Shown: positions 1 through 13,900 of the stretch, in pieces
Layout: each line of letters starts with the position of its first letter
Numbering within the stretch: the stretch's first letter is position 1
DNA from: Membranipora membranacea
Taxonomy: Eukaryota; Bryozoa; Gymnolaemata; Cheilostomatida; Membraniporidae
Direction of reading: 5' to 3'
NCBI GenBank assembly: GCA_914767715.1
Contig: OU612067.1
Coordinates: 31,966,162 to 32,030,161, forward strand
DNA: 64,000 nucleotides
The notes under the pieces: model-generated
Told to the model about the DNA's origin: nothing
The model's input: only the letters and a program-made list of their open reading frames with translations
Database searches by the model: none
Made by a program: the position numbers and the translations under genes

Positions 1-596
1 GCATTTTTGCAGTATAGAAAAGAGAGTCTTACTTTTCTTCGGGCTTAGAAAATGTCAACCTAAGACAGCCACATATCACAACCGTCCTCATCGGATTTTG
101 CCGAGGGATACTGAGCAGCATAGAAACCGATTAAGACAGCAGTCTGCTAATGAATCTCTAGGTAAGCACAAATTGGCCTTGAAGGTACCAAGCTACCCCA
201 GTAGTTCTGGTGAGGAAAGGGTTGAGGGGGATGATGTTTGCTCACCGACAATCCCATACACACAGACTGTAGGCCTACAAGTTGTTGAGACATAGTGTTC
301 AAAGGGAGACACTGTAGGACTGCGGCTGATGCCCTGACCAAAGCTCTCCCTTGTGGAATGCAACAGAAGACAAGACACTGATATGAATTCCCCGTTGTAC
401 CACCATGATATCCCTAACAGAATGTCCTTGTCGTCCGAGTAGGCCTGATGACGCTTACTTAGGCTTTGCACCGGACCCTCCACGCGCAGGGGAGCAAGGA
501 GGCACAGACATGAAACTAGGTTCTATATCATCATCGGTTAGAGAGGAGAGCATAATAACTATCACTGACTGAGCCTAACATTCTTGGGGATGGTGA
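1..596. other. Intergenic, no gene recognised
   Basis: Short open frames exist on both strands (for example about 65 codons on + near 98-295 and 96 codons on - near 193-483), but they overlap each other, match no family I know and have no flanking splice sites that join them into a longer protein. The stretch may be part of a decayed repeat. No RNA gene or regulatory signal could be supported. Confidence 0.5.
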
Positions 597-683
597 GATG
601 ACGCAATTGGTTAGCACGCTTGCTATTCACTGCCAGGCGATTAGTGCCACAGGAGTTGTGGGTTCGAGTCCCACTGGGGGAAC
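597..683 (+). repeat. tRNA-like SINE head
   Basis: An A-box-like stretch (TTGGTTAGCACGC, near 606-618) is followed about 45 bases later by a perfect B box GGTTCGAGTCC at 661-671, closed by CCCAC pairing with GTGGG. The 5' and 3' ends do not form a good acceptor stem, so this is not a convincing functional tRNA. It is most likely the pol III promoter head of a tRNA-derived SINE whose body runs into the following 200 bases. Confidence 0.55.
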
Positions 684-3600
684 TTCCAAGGTTGATTGTT
701 CTGCCCCCCAGCACCCTCGGTTGTATACCTCCTCTCCTTACTAAGTGAGGCTAACATTCAGAGAGACCAAGAACCACTCTACTTACACCTTGCTGCTGCT
801 GCTGCCTGTCCATACCGGGACCTCTGGGGCTCTGCTGGGGCTGTATCCTCTTCATACCACCTGGTGATAACACCTCTCCCTGTCCACCAGCTCCCTACAG
901 AATTTCAACATTTATAATCACTCAACATACATAATCACTCAATCATCATCGTTATATAGACTGTGAAGCTTAACAAGTTAGGAAACATTAATGCAATATC
1001 CTCTCATCAACATATTTTTTTGCTTTGCTCACCATGATTCTTCAATAGGTTGTTGTCATGCAGTTTGACTTTACTGGAGTATATATATTACTATTTCATA
1101 CAAGTTAGCTACGACTATGTCAAGTTAGCTACGACTATGTCAAGGAATTAGAGAGAACTCCTTAGGTTGGTGGAGTGCAGTGTGATTGTTGCTAATTAAT
1201 CAGTGACACCAAAATAATTGTTTGAAAATAATATGTGTTTACTAAGCGAAAAGAGTGCACGCTATCACACACAAGTTAGATTGGCCTTCACGTTTGACCT
1301 TAGCCAAAGTCATATAACCTACTAGTTGACACCTTTGATTCACTCATAAAAACTTGGCAGCAGTTTTTGGGGGTGATAAATGAAACACAGGACTATAAAA
1401 CCTAATGACAGCAAAGCAGCTAGCCGTAAAAGGTGATTAAATAGTACATGGATCGCTTCAGGCAAAATAATCAAGGCTAACTATTATGTCAGAGAAAAGG
1501 CCTATTGCAGCCCGGACAATAGAGAATTGAATATTACACATATCAGTGACCTAACAACAGTGTGAAAATGGCATTTCTGAGCAGCTAATCTTGTTATAGA
1601 CTGTTTTCATACAACTTCATGTTTATATCATTATCTCAAACCAAATTAATACAGTTATTTACTGCTGAGTGTCAATTGGTATTTGAGTATCAGCTTTAGT
1701 ATTGACAATATTCATTTCTATATCATCGGAGAGTCTAATGATGTCAATCACTGACATGCATTGAGATCAGAAACTGAACTGGACTCAATAGTCAACACTT
1801 CCAGCAGTAGAATCAGTCTCATCAAAGAAAATATATGAGACTAGAAGAGTAACCCCTCAATGTCAGCCAAATCAACGCATTCTCAAGTAGGCCAATTTGC
1901 CGCTTGCCAAAATGTGGGAGGTATAATTGATAACATTAACGCTACATACGCAAGCAATACTTTTATCAATGACTGACTGGTTGTATGATTTGAAATTATA
2001 TCACCATCTGAATGTGTAGAGCAAAGGTTGACATTCAAGATTGGTAGATGAACACTGGGTTATCATTGTCTGCTATGGTCAGTATTGGCGACCGCTGCCA
2101 TCATTGATGCAACAGCTTTGAATTTCATCTGGAACAGCTATGAGGATGGTGTCTGCAAGAACTCGGATCATAAAAGGCAGCACAAAGGGGCCCAGCTAAA
2201 CATAATTTTCTGGCAAACTGCCAACATCATAAATGTCAAATCTTGTCTTCTGCTGTCGGTGTGACTTAGACCTATTGTGCACTTTTATACACATGCAGTG
2301 CAGTGTCAGTATGTTTCTCATTGCTGCTCGTTGATTGGAAGGCATGCCCTGCTCTAATATACATAGGTAACTGATCATCGACTAAATTTCCTTCTCAGTT
2401 ATCCAGCCTCAAAAAAAGACAATTCTGCATGGCTAAGCCAAGCCAGTACCTCTTAGTGGCCCACACTGCAAATTCAGTGAGCTATAACCAACCTCACTCC
2501 TCGATTTAAACTATCCATAATGCTAACTTTTCACATACTTGTAGTTTCTGAATTTATAAAGTCTGAGAAGTAAGGCCTAAGTAGCGTAGACTGTACATTG
2601 CACATCCCTCTGTCGGTACTTTGTAGCAATGTTCATGGTTTGTAGTAAGTTCAAACTTCATAGATGAGTCAAACAATGTTAGTATGTTTGACAACCATCC
2701 AGTTAAAATTCCAGTTCAGAAGATTAAAATGATAAGCCATAGCCGAAGCTTTCCCTGAGCACTTCAGAATGGAATGCATAATACGCACCTGATTAATTTG
2801 CCGGTAATTTAATGACCCTATGATAAATCTGCCCGCTCGCCAGCATATTTATGTCAAATCATACTGTTTTGTGATTTGACAAAAACTGAAAGCCACATAA
2901 CCTTACTACATCATGAACAGGAATGTAGGCCTACCTAGAATTTGTTATTCGGTGGTGTTTTGCTTTTGAATAGCCAGGAGTAAAAAATAGTGAGTGATGG
3001 CTCTGACTATTAGGAAATACTTTTGGGCGACTCGTAACACTGGAATTTTAGCTTCATACAACATGACCATTCACTTAACACCATGGTACATTACTTTGCG
3101 AAAAACAACGGAATATATAGGTCCCAGCTGGGTCATACTCAGACCTAGGCCTATGACTTGGGTGTAGGTAAAGGGTCTTGGAGAAACCTAGATTGAAGTT
3201 CACTGCGCAGAAAATACACCCCACAATGAGGTTAAAGCAAGGATTAACCTTTTGAAACAGGCAAGAGGATTGTGTCATCACTGGTCATCAAACAAGTCAG
3301 GGAATTTTGATCCATAATCTAGATAGATAGGCCTGGTGTCTTATCCCATGAAGGCTCATATCTCTTACTGCAACGACCTGGCTAAAATACTTTGCCTTCC
3401 TCACTCTTAGGTCTATGCAAAACTTGGTTTTGTGCCAAAATTAACCAGCAATGACAAAAAATCTTGAGCTGAAGGAGACATTTATGTCAGCCAAGAGTGC
3501 CAATATGAGGGTACGGTGCAGTCTCACACCAGTTTACAAGATCAATCCTATTTTCTACACCAGGGCCATCAAATAAAAACAACATGTTTACCTAGCATCA

Positions 3601-3970
3601 ATTCCATTTGTCATAATATTTTACTATGCAGTGCAGTTTTCAAATCCACTATGATCAATTTTTGGCAAGAGAGTGATGGGCTACAGCGGGGCCTAGATTA
3701 AGTTGAGATGAGGCAGTTGAAACATATCTGGCATATATGTTGCTTAGAACAAACTGATTGTCGGAAGCAATCAATAATCTTCCACTCCAATATACAGGGC
3801 AACCTTTTACCCACTTTGACGGCCCTATCCCAAGCATAAACAGTACTATTGATAGGTGATAACTCCATCGTGGTCCACTTCCAAAAGAAACTTTTGAGCC
3901 TGGGCATACTCAATAAAAAATGGTGGGTTGACAACAATCGAGCTGTCCTGGCTACTATCAGTACACAAAC
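684..3970. other. Long gene-poor stretch
   Basis: No coding exon was recognised on either strand. It should contain the introns, and possibly unrecognised small exons, of the minus-strand gene that begins at 4504. Visible contents are a 2x20-bp tandem duplication at 1101-1140, two TAGGCCTA octamers (near 2926 and 3146) and several short open frames with no homology that I can name. Confidence 0.45.
1101..1140. repeat. 2 x 20-bp perfect tandem duplication
   Basis: The 20-mer CAAGTTAGCTACGACTATGT occurs twice in immediate succession with no mismatch, followed by a partial third start (CAAGG). It looks like a recent small tandem duplication. Confidence 0.9.
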
Positions 3971-4504
3971 CTTCATAGGCTCCTGGTTGACAGGCTTTCC
4001 TTCTCCATTGTCGACCTGATCTCCGTTGGTCTGGGGGTTGATTGGCTCTGCTGATGTTGGTGCCGACATGCTGTCCTGGAAAAAGAAAACATTGATAGGT
4101 CAAGAGATTTATCATATGGGCTACCACAAGTTAATCAATGTATGGTAGGATACAACATATAGTAAACAGTAGGCCTAGATAGTAAGGCCTAACTAAAGAA
4201 GGTCTACTACTCTTAGTTCTAGTAGACAGTGAGTCACAGTGACAGAGACAGTCACAGTGAAGTGATTGTACTCATGTGTACTGTATGTATGTATATTATC
4301 CTGATTATTAGGATGTTGATGGATGTTTACTAGGTTCAACTTCGGTACAAAGCTGTCTCTATCAATAACAACTCGGTGAGAATAGGTCTGATTGAACAGT
4401 ATGATAATAAATAAGAAATCAAAATTCAAAGTTTAATGATGATGGACGGGAGGAAAGGATGCCGGTTGAAAAAAAAGTTGATTGTTTTCAAGACTTACCT
4501 TCAT
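3971..4504 (-). CDS. 5' exons of an unidentified minus-strand gene (partial)
   Basis: Two putative exons are seen. Exon 1 ends with ATGAAG at 4499-4504 and is followed on the minus strand by a strong donor GTAAGT (4498-4493). Exon 2 (3971-4075) follows a pyrimidine-rich acceptor (CTTTTTCCAG) and ends at ATGAAG before a GTTTGT donor. Joined, the frame stays open from the exon 1 ATG through MKDSMSAPTSAEP to a Glu/Asn/Pro-rich end (GKPVNQEPMK), about 37 residues and phase 0. The peptide is low-complexity and acidic, such as often precedes an RNA-binding or other folded domain, but I do not recognise the gene and found no third exon further left. It is divergent from API5, with about 460 bp between the two start codons. 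Alternatively these are chance splice signals. Confidence 0.35.
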
Positions 4505-4961
4505 AATATTCCTGAATATCTACTGTAAATATGGGTTAAATGAGACTAAATAAGTAGACACAACACTGAAGGAGATCATATACACCTCCTTCAGGTATAA
4601 GTGCCTAAAAATAGGGTTAAAAGTGAGCAAAATTACAATCTACCGCGAACGGCAGCGGAAGCTATAATTGTTGATTGACAGGTGGCATAAATAGGTCACA
4701 GAAAAGGAGGAGCTTATACCTTTGGAGTTGGAGGAGCTCACTAGACCCCCATCATGTGTTTGGGGAGTAATCTATGATTGAAATGTAGCAAAGATTTAAC
4801 AGCTGCAGGCACTAGATAGAAGAATAAAGGATTTAGGATATTTTGAGTGCTGGACAGATACCCCACCTACACGCGCTGAAAAGAAAGAAAAGTTGTTAAA
4901 ATAGAAGAATTATTCTTGTTATATCAGTCTTTCCCCCAGTTAAACAATCTTGTAAAAAAAG
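4505..4961. promoter_or_regulatory. Putative bidirectional promoter (API5 / minus-strand gene)
   Basis: This gap separates the divergent starts of API5 (4962, +) and the minus-strand exons ending at 4504. It must contain both 5' UTRs and the core promoters. Visible structure: an inverted repeat CTGAAGGAG / CTCCTTCAG around 4567-4595 and two GGAGGAGCT copies near 4707-4740. No TATA box was assigned. The shared promoter is inferred from the layout only. Confidence 0.35.
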
Positions 4962-7900
4962 ATGGCATCATTGGAAGAACTCTACAAATACTATGAGTCA
5001 CTGACAGATGCAAAAGAGAAAGCTGGAGAGGTTTGTGATTCACAATAAGAATAACCAATTTAAATTCGCTTTATTTTGGTATGATATCAATGTAAAATGA
5101 TATCAATATTAGGTATATATATATATTATCTATTAATATAATTATATATCAAAATGTAATCAAAAATATAACTGATATATTTGGTGTATTATCAACTGTT
5201 AATCCTTGGTTTTACTTAGTTAGGCCTAGCACTCTCTAGCCATTGAAGTTCAGTGCTCTAGCTATAAATAATTATCATTATTAACATGATTATGATTATT
5301 ACATCATCATACAGATATATAGATAATAATAAATAAGTAATCTCAATTAGAATTAATAATTAAGTTGTTAGTTTTAACCTTATTTTTGTCAAGTAAATTA
5401 GTAACGGAGTGTTTGATGGTGTCATTTCACTCATAAATAATAGTCACACTGTTGTCGCAGGCTGCAGTAGGCTACTTAAAAAAACCAAAGCGCATAACTG
5501 TAAGGGGCATTGAAAAATAGAATGATCCACCGCATCAGAGGTTTACAATGTGCTTGTATATCGATGCTACTCCAATATTATGCTTGGGCCTTTTGCTTGA
5601 GAATTTGGTTCTATATTATCCCAATACCTTGGTACTGTCCCACAACTCTCATCAACTGCTCGGGAACCTTCAGTGACAAACTCACAGCCCTGCACAATAT
5701 GTACTGCATGAGGACATCGCATCTAGCAGCTGTTGGGTGATGGCCTCAATATGCAACACATGCATTGTCAACAATTAAAGGTCGTTGTGCCGTAACAGCA
5801 CACACAAATAATTATAACGTGGCTGCCAGAACATTGTCAATAACCATCTCTTGAGTAAACGAGTCACTGCTAATCACATAAAGCAATCACCTGACATGAT
5901 CTTTTCAGAGATTTCTTCGAGAAGAATATTCTCTCATTATTGCAGTGAAATTCTAGTCATAGAGTATTTTTGTTTCAATCCTCATTTTAGCTCGAGAAAG
6001 AGTTCTTAGCTGTAATCGGAGCAGTAAAGGGAGGCGCACAGGAGAAGAGACTCGCCTCACAGCTAATCTCACGATTCTTTAAACACTTCCCACAGCATAC
6101 AGAGAAGGCAATGAATGCTCAGTTAGACTTGTGTGAGGATGATGATGTAAACGTAAGTAAATTGTTTGCAGAAATAATATATATGCCTTGAGCGACTAAC
6201 CATTAGCCAATGGAGATTTTGTCATTGGGCTTTGATTCGACATTGTGATAGCTTATTGATGTAGGTTTGCTACTCTTTTGTAACTCTTCCTGACAAAATT
6301 GCTGAGATATTATACACAGTTTCCCTATGAAAAGCTTGTGCCAAAGTTTCCAAGTACCATAGTACACCACCAGTGTCAAAAGTTACCATCATCTATAAGC
6401 TTCTTAGCATTCCCTTCTCAAGCCATGACTCTGTCTTGTGTGTGTGTAGATACGTAAGCAGGCCATTAGAGATTTACCAGCTATATGTAAGGAGTCACCG
6501 GAGAACTTACCGAGAATAGCTGATGTTCTGACACAACTACTACAAACTGATGATCAGTCTGAACATAACCTGGTACAGAGCGCACTACTCAACCTCATGA
6601 AAAACGATGTCAAAGGTAAGAAGTATCTTAGTCACAACATGGAATCATCAGTGTCGCAAGCAGTGGCTTTGGATATGGTGTCATGCAATCAAATGACTTG
6701 TTATAATTCTAAGACCCTCACTGTTGTTCAAAATTAAACGGAGTCGAAGCGCAAGTTAATTATACATCAGCTCCATGAAGCTGAAAGGTACATAGTCGAC
6801 TTCGATCACCCTCTCTGTTGTATTGAGCTACATAAACACTAATTTGGAAGTATTGTTCGTGTTTTGTGTTACCCATGAAATAAACTATTTAAAATGAAGA
6901 TCCTTGCATACCCAGACAACTCTCATGTTATAATAAGTAGATATGGTCTATTTTAGCCAGCTTTAGACACTGCAACTGTAAATAAAGGCTGAGTGTACAG
7001 CGTATTGTTGATATTATTTGTACATATATACTTTGTAGTTGTCCTCTCACAATGAAGTATGTTCAAGGAGAGCACAACTTGACAGTTGTACATATTATTG
7101 TCTAATCGCATGTTGCCCATTTGTAATCCAGGAGCCTTACAAGGTATATTTACTCAAATAATAAATGGAGATGACACAGTTAGAGAGAAAGCTATCAAGT
7201 TCTTATCTATCAAGCTTAAGTTACTAGGAGAAGATCTTATCACAGCTAAGATTGAGGAGCTCATAGTAGAGGAATCAAAGAAGGTATGGTCTTCGGCTGA
7301 CAAAACATATTTTGACACCAGCAAAGCAACAGCGTATAACATTATATGTTATTGATGAGCGAGGAATTTCTTCTTACACTCAGAGGGAGAAGATATCATT
7401 GTTTCCTTTCTCGTATCTTCTTGTGTGTATTTGTAGACATTTGACCTTCATTACTATCCAAGTTGCACTTTGATCATCTGTCTTTTGATTTCATTATAAT
7501 GACCTCACTATCTCTCACAGAGGTTAATGAGAAACTGCCGAATGATTGAAATATGTTGCCCTCTTATTTTTTATCGGAAGTTATAGGCTTGTTGGGTTGT
7601 ATCTCTTTTGTATATAGATATCCCATCTTGATTTGATGGAATGATTAACTGTAGTTTTACTTAGATCCACTGCTTTACTATCCCCCGGTCTGATTATACA
7701 GGTACTACAGGATGTGACTGCTGATGAGTTTATCATGTTTATGACTATTCTATCCAGTCTGAAGTGTATGCAAACTCTACAGGGGAGACAACAACTAGTC
7801 GGCATCATATCAGAACAGGCCGGATTCGACACTAACTTTGAGGTAACGCTGGTAAATCTTGTTCACCATATCATGTATTGATTGAAATGTACAATGTGGG

Positions 7901-10900
7901 TTTGGAGAACTTATATTTTCAGCAAGGCTGCACCTTTTTTTTATGATCTTGTTGATGAAGGGTTGATTGATGGAGTGACTTTTGTCCACAGTATATTATT
8001 TGTCATCATTATGGAAAACTGCTTTGGCCAGATTGATTTCTGTGACCAAATCTGCAATCAATAGTGTGCAGTAAAATCGACTTTTCTTGAGGATATCATT
8101 TGTTTAATACATCGCTGCCCGCTCTGTGTACACAAAACAGTCCAAGGACCTGGAATCTATGTATGGGGTGGTGGGTTTTATGCCGAAAGCTCGAAGACAC
8201 AGATAACTCATCAGACAGCTTACAAAATGTAAACATTAATTTTACATAATTGTTTCCCCTGTAGCTTGTTTGCAATGTTTGCTGTCTCATATGCTTTGTC
8301 AACCTTGTTATACATATTATTCTTTCCCTAGAGAAATCTTAATTCAACCTGTGAGTTAGTATTATGGCCGCAATGTTATTGACCTTTGCTAAGAGTACCC
8401 CTTGGGACTGTGCTTCAGCATATTATTTATCTTGTGTCTGCTTTTCGTCATCGTCGTCACAGAATTGATGACAATCAGCTGCTCTGTGTCTCCTTTTCTG
8501 TAACTGAGATAAGAATTTTACAGTCGATAATGAACCGTTCTGTCATAGCACAAGATATTATTTTCAAGTCTTTTTGCATTTGACTTTTTTGCATTGTTGT
8601 ATACAGTGGAATATCAGGATAGCGTGTTCCAATCTACAGTACTTCTATGATATAATTATACCTGATCGCTGTTTGTTTATTTTCTCATTTATAGTCTAGC
8701 GATTCAGACTGCGTAGACCGAGTTCTAGCATGTACTCAACAAGCCATTCCCATGTTCTCGGTAAGCCTAGAAACAATGATATCACCATGAACCAACTCAT
8801 AGAAGCTCACTTTGCTTTTCACGAGGCCTACTGACAGGCCAGGAATTTATGACAATATGTAAATAAGGTATATGGAAGATACCCAATCATGTATGAATGC
8901 TCATTTGTAAAGATGAACTAATATACATAAAGCAAATCTCAAATGTCATGTCAGTTTCTTTTGCCTGACCATTGTTATCAATTTTCTCGATAGAAAAATG
9001 TCCACTCGACCAAGTTCATGGCGTATTATCTGGACCAGGTGGTCGCTAAGATCGCCGGAGTGGAGAACACAAGTGAGGGGGAGGATACCAGACTGGAGCT
9101 ACTCAAACAGCTAGCCGAGATGTCACAGTGGTGTCCAGATCTCGATAAAATTAACGACAGACTCAAAAATCTCTATATTGCTATCCAGGTTTGAATATCT
9201 GCTTAATGTGGCTCATACTGAACTATATTGGAGCATTTGCTTTTTGTCTTTTCATAAGTTTATGCTTTGAAATATGGGCAACCAAGCTTTACTAAAACCC
9301 ATCAACTGCAACAAATGGCGACGCTAATGGATACCACTAACAGGAGCAGAATAATATGTTCTGTGTAAAATCTGCTTGCAATGGTAGACCCAAGGAATTC
9401 ACTGAGTTTTACCATTTTACCTTGGGCTAAACATAAATTTTATTTGTTTTGGTCCGCACTTGACACCAGCCATGGGGTCAGTCAAAGATCAGCTACGCCG
9501 TAATGTCAAACAGGTAGCCAACAAGACCCCATAAATCTAAAAATACAATCTAAGCCAAGTATTAGGGACATTTCGCTACATATAGCTTCTATTATTCACC
9601 TAACCTGTCAGAAAGGAATTCATAAATATGTCCATCAATATGACATTACCATACCTTATTAAGATCACAAAAAACCATGGAGATAAAATGTAATCATAGC
9701 AATTAAATATGTCTGAAATAACATCAACAATGAAACCTGCTAAGTAACCTTGTGTTTATGTAAGGCAGAGAATGTCTCACTTTTACTTTGACAGGCCATT
9801 ATGGCCTTCACTAAAGCCTTACATAACTTCAAATTTTTCTCCTTGTATAAACGGAAGGATGCTAAGACAGGTGGATTGTTAAATATTTTCATAGACTTAA
9901 CAATAATGAACATTGTTATTATTAGGTCTATGGTTATCTCACAAGTCTGGCAGAGTCATTTTTACTGCTCTGTGAATCCTCAGCCCAGTCAGTATGACAT
10001 GTAGGCTGTTGTATATCTCAGGGAGAAATGGTCCTTTGTCAGGTAGCTCTGTTTTTATTAATCTGTAAGAGAAATATTTCTAAAATGAAAGAGTTTAGAC
10101 TAGCTGTTGTATATCAGAGGCTTTTGTCAGGTTATGCAGTTAATGTTTAGAAGTATTCACTGTGATAAAATGAAAATGCATTCATGGTCAAGGCACTACT
10201 CTATAAGTCCATTATTTACCTTCTAATTTACAATCTGCTATATTATATGTGTAGGAGTATATGCCGGTACCTCCTCCTGCTGACGCTGCTGTAGATCCTG
10301 CTGCTGCTGCCGCTACAGAAGAGAAGAAAGAAGAGAACGGAGCTGAGAAGCCAACCGCTGCCCCGGCTCTACAGTTCTCATATGTCGAGTGCCTACTGTA
10401 CTCACTACATCAGCTGGGTAAACGCTGCCCTGAGTTCCTGTCAGCCGCTGACAACGAGGAGGTCACCGAGAGAATGAAAGATTTCAAAATCAGGTCAGCA
10501 CCATATAATAATAATCCCACCATAAGCTATATGATGTGTTTGTGAAATGGTCTTTTTTGTGATAATGATAGAGACTATAGATATATAATATGATCTCTGG
10601 TGTTGATCTACAAAACAAATTTAGGTTGCTTCTGCTGGGGTTGTACGGTTCGATCTCTCGGTTTAGTTTGTGCTGGAGTATTATTCATATTTCATTAGCT
10701 TGTTACTCAGTTAGGGGGAGGGGCAGATCAAGGCAGAAGTTAAACGCTTTTGGTTCCCAGAGACTGGAGATACATTGACTACGGTCGGTCGGTAGTGTTT
10801 GAAGACAGAATTTAAACACCAGCAGCTGTGGCCGAGATCAGAATCAGTGACTAAAATTGATAATCTGTTAGGCATATTTTAATAAACCACAAACAAAAAA

Positions 10901-13900
10901 CTTAAATGCCAAACAAACAAAGCGACATCCCAGGAGATGTTGATTATCATAGCATAAGCTGCCATTAAAAGTATGAGAGAGACTCCCTTCATCCTCTGGA
11001 GCCACTAAATGAACTCTTGACCCATTGTAAATATAAAGCTAGGTTCAATACACATCGCAGGGTATATGCACCAGCATGAGTGTACTTCCTACTACCTCAG
11101 AAGATTGTCAGTAAATGGGATTTTGACAATAAAATACATAAAGCTAACCACATTATCAAACCACCACCCAGACAAACTTCTTTTTTTTTATGTTGCAAAA
11201 TCAAATTTGCATAATTATAAACTCTGACACAATTATAATGATGAGGTTTTTATGTTTCTAAAGAAAACAAACTCCCATTAGCTGCATTGACTTAACCTCA
11301 TTAGAGCTTTCATCAACAGATGGTTAGACAGGTGGATCTACTCCTGGTAGCCCATCATTAGAATAAGGCCAACCCTAGATAGCATCAACAGACTATAGAA
11401 ATTCCTACAGCAGTGTCTGATATCAAGAGGATTCATCTCTGTCTCTTCAGTCGAGATCATAAGACCCAACTTATCATCGATTTTGATTCTATCTTTTGTA
11501 GGCTGCAGTATTTTGCCCGGGGTGTAGCATCTTATATCAAACAGCTCCGAACAGATTTACAAGGAAAGACTGCTGAGACAGCCAAAACAGATGAGGTAAA
11601 ATAAAAACCCACTGTCACGAGTGTGATTGCCAGCTAACTCGAGCACAGTTAGATCCGGGGAGACAGCCCCTTCTCCGTATTAACAGTAGTGCTAAGGCTA
11701 AGTGATGGGTGCAGTAAGCTGCCCACTTTGGTGGGATGATTATCGAGTATCTGTGTTTCACATTGAGACAATCTGCTAAATTAATCATCAAAGACATGCC
11801 GATCCCCATGTGTTATATAATCAGCTCCGGCTGCCTCTAATAAGTATTATTACACTCACTGTAGCTGCCATAATTTGATTCATCCGTCAATAAAATGTAT
11901 CTTCACTTTGGCTATTAGCCAGCATTATATCCTGGTTTGCCGGGATTTTAATACTTTTCATCTAGGGTTCCTTATTAATATTCCTCGATTTGTACGACCT
12001 ACAGGCAGGCCTCTGGCGTTGTTTATTTCAGTTTGCAAACAAAAAACCTAATGAAAATGTTAACAGATTTCTTTGCTTTGGTTATATCTACGCTATGATT
12101 ACTACCTGGTTATTTTCGGTCCCTTAGGAAAAGGTCAAAGTCGTTGCCTACAGAACAACTATGAACATACAACAGATAATCAGAGATTTGATGCACATGC
12201 CGCCAAGTTATAAAGTACAAGTCAAACTGTCCTGGAAACCAACTACTCCACCGCCAACTGATGCTGCTGCTGCTAAAAGACCCGCTGACAAGTCGGGTAA
12301 CGCAAAGTCGGCAGCAACTGGAGCCAAGAATATCAAAACAGGGGGTATGCACAGTGACAGAGCTATGTACGCACCTCCTACTGGGAAATTCAGTGAGAAA
12401 GCTGGATCCGCTCCTGGTAGGTTAATTAACAAAGAGAGGGACTTTTTATCTAAAAAATCTTAGAAAGAATGACCGAAGAGAGCTTCACTCTTTGTTCCTG
12501 TTATAATGAAATTCCCTACTTTATCTTATTTCAACTGTCTCAATGTCAGTTGAGTGAATAGAATTTTTCCAAACTAAACAGCCTGAACTATATAGTTTGA
12601 TGATCAATTTCTTCAAAAATTTCCTCAACCTGTTTCAGTGACTAAGTTTGAGTAGGCATGTAGGGGAGTGTCCCTCAGAGTCATATTTTAGAAGCGGTTT
12701 GTTTTCCTTACCAGTTAGTCGGTACCCGCCCTGCTGTTTATATGGTTTGTGTATAATACGAGGAGCACTTTGTATATCAATCACAGCCAGTAGGTGTCAG
12801 GTACTTGTCAGCTAACTTAATATTATCAGCACAGCATGGGCAAAATATCACATTGCTGCCAAAATATTCCAAGGATGAAAACTTTGATCCCTATCACAAG
12901 TTAATTAGCTACACAAACATTGCCTGCTTTTCCTGTATGCAGCAGTAGCAGAAGAGATGAACACTAGCTGGTTATATGATTGGGTTTGGCAGCTGAGCGC
13001 AGATAGATGGGTCTGGGTCAATACGATGAGGGCGCTGACTGAAAACTGCAAATCATTACAGCTAGAATTGTGGTGTAAAGCTCATCATTATGGTTGGTTG
13101 GGTTGTTTTGATGCCTGGCAAGAATTTTTATGAATTTACAGCTTTGGTATGGGACTGGTTTGAGTTTATTTTGATCAGTCTATTTTCTGTGGTCTACTGA
13201 ATGCTCTGGATATAACCAAACATTGATTGACATGATGGGATGGACTTGGGTTTCTCATATTTTGGCGGCTCTACACAACATTGATCTCATCATCTGATCA
13301 TCAATCTTGATATTGCTCAATAGAAGATCTTTAGTACATCAGTTTGGGAAATGAAACATCGTTATCCAGTGTAGTATATAACACATTTATCAGGGTGGCA
13401 ATGTTGCTGGCTCTAGTTGTTGGCTCCTGTTACTTGCTCGAGTTGTTGGTTTCCTCATTACTGGTTTCTAGTACAGACTGTAGTCTGTTCACTGTGATGA
13501 TGTATTACAGCCTTTATGGCTTGTATGAGTTCAGAAGTTCTAGGCTAGGGTACAAAATCTATTGAATTCATGTTCAGTGCAATGTTTTGTTTTGTCAATG
13601 CAATTTCCTCCAGTTCAACTTGTTTGTACAAGCTATGTCAGGTCAGGTATCCCTTAGAAATGGCTGTTTGCTTCTAAGTTTGAGTAACCCACTCACTAGG
13701 GCATAACTGGTAGTATCATTATAGAGACAAAATCATTCATAGAAATTTGTTACTTTAAATTTCAAATTTGTACAGCTATGCATAGTGTTGAGGTTATTTT
13801 GTGTTTGTGAGACAAATGGCCCCACTTTCTGATGAGAAGAGACAGTACTTGATACTAATTATTTATGCATGTTATCATATATCTCACTTACTGCTTCACT

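Noticed and set aside
193-483. 96-codon minus-strand frame
   Set aside because: It overlaps other frames on both strands and has no recognisable domain; at most it is part of a decayed repeat.
597-683. Functional tRNA gene
   Set aside because: Boxes A and B are present but the acceptor and anticodon stems do not pair, so a SINE head is more likely. The same applies to 22406-22483, 58330-58425 and 62918-62990.
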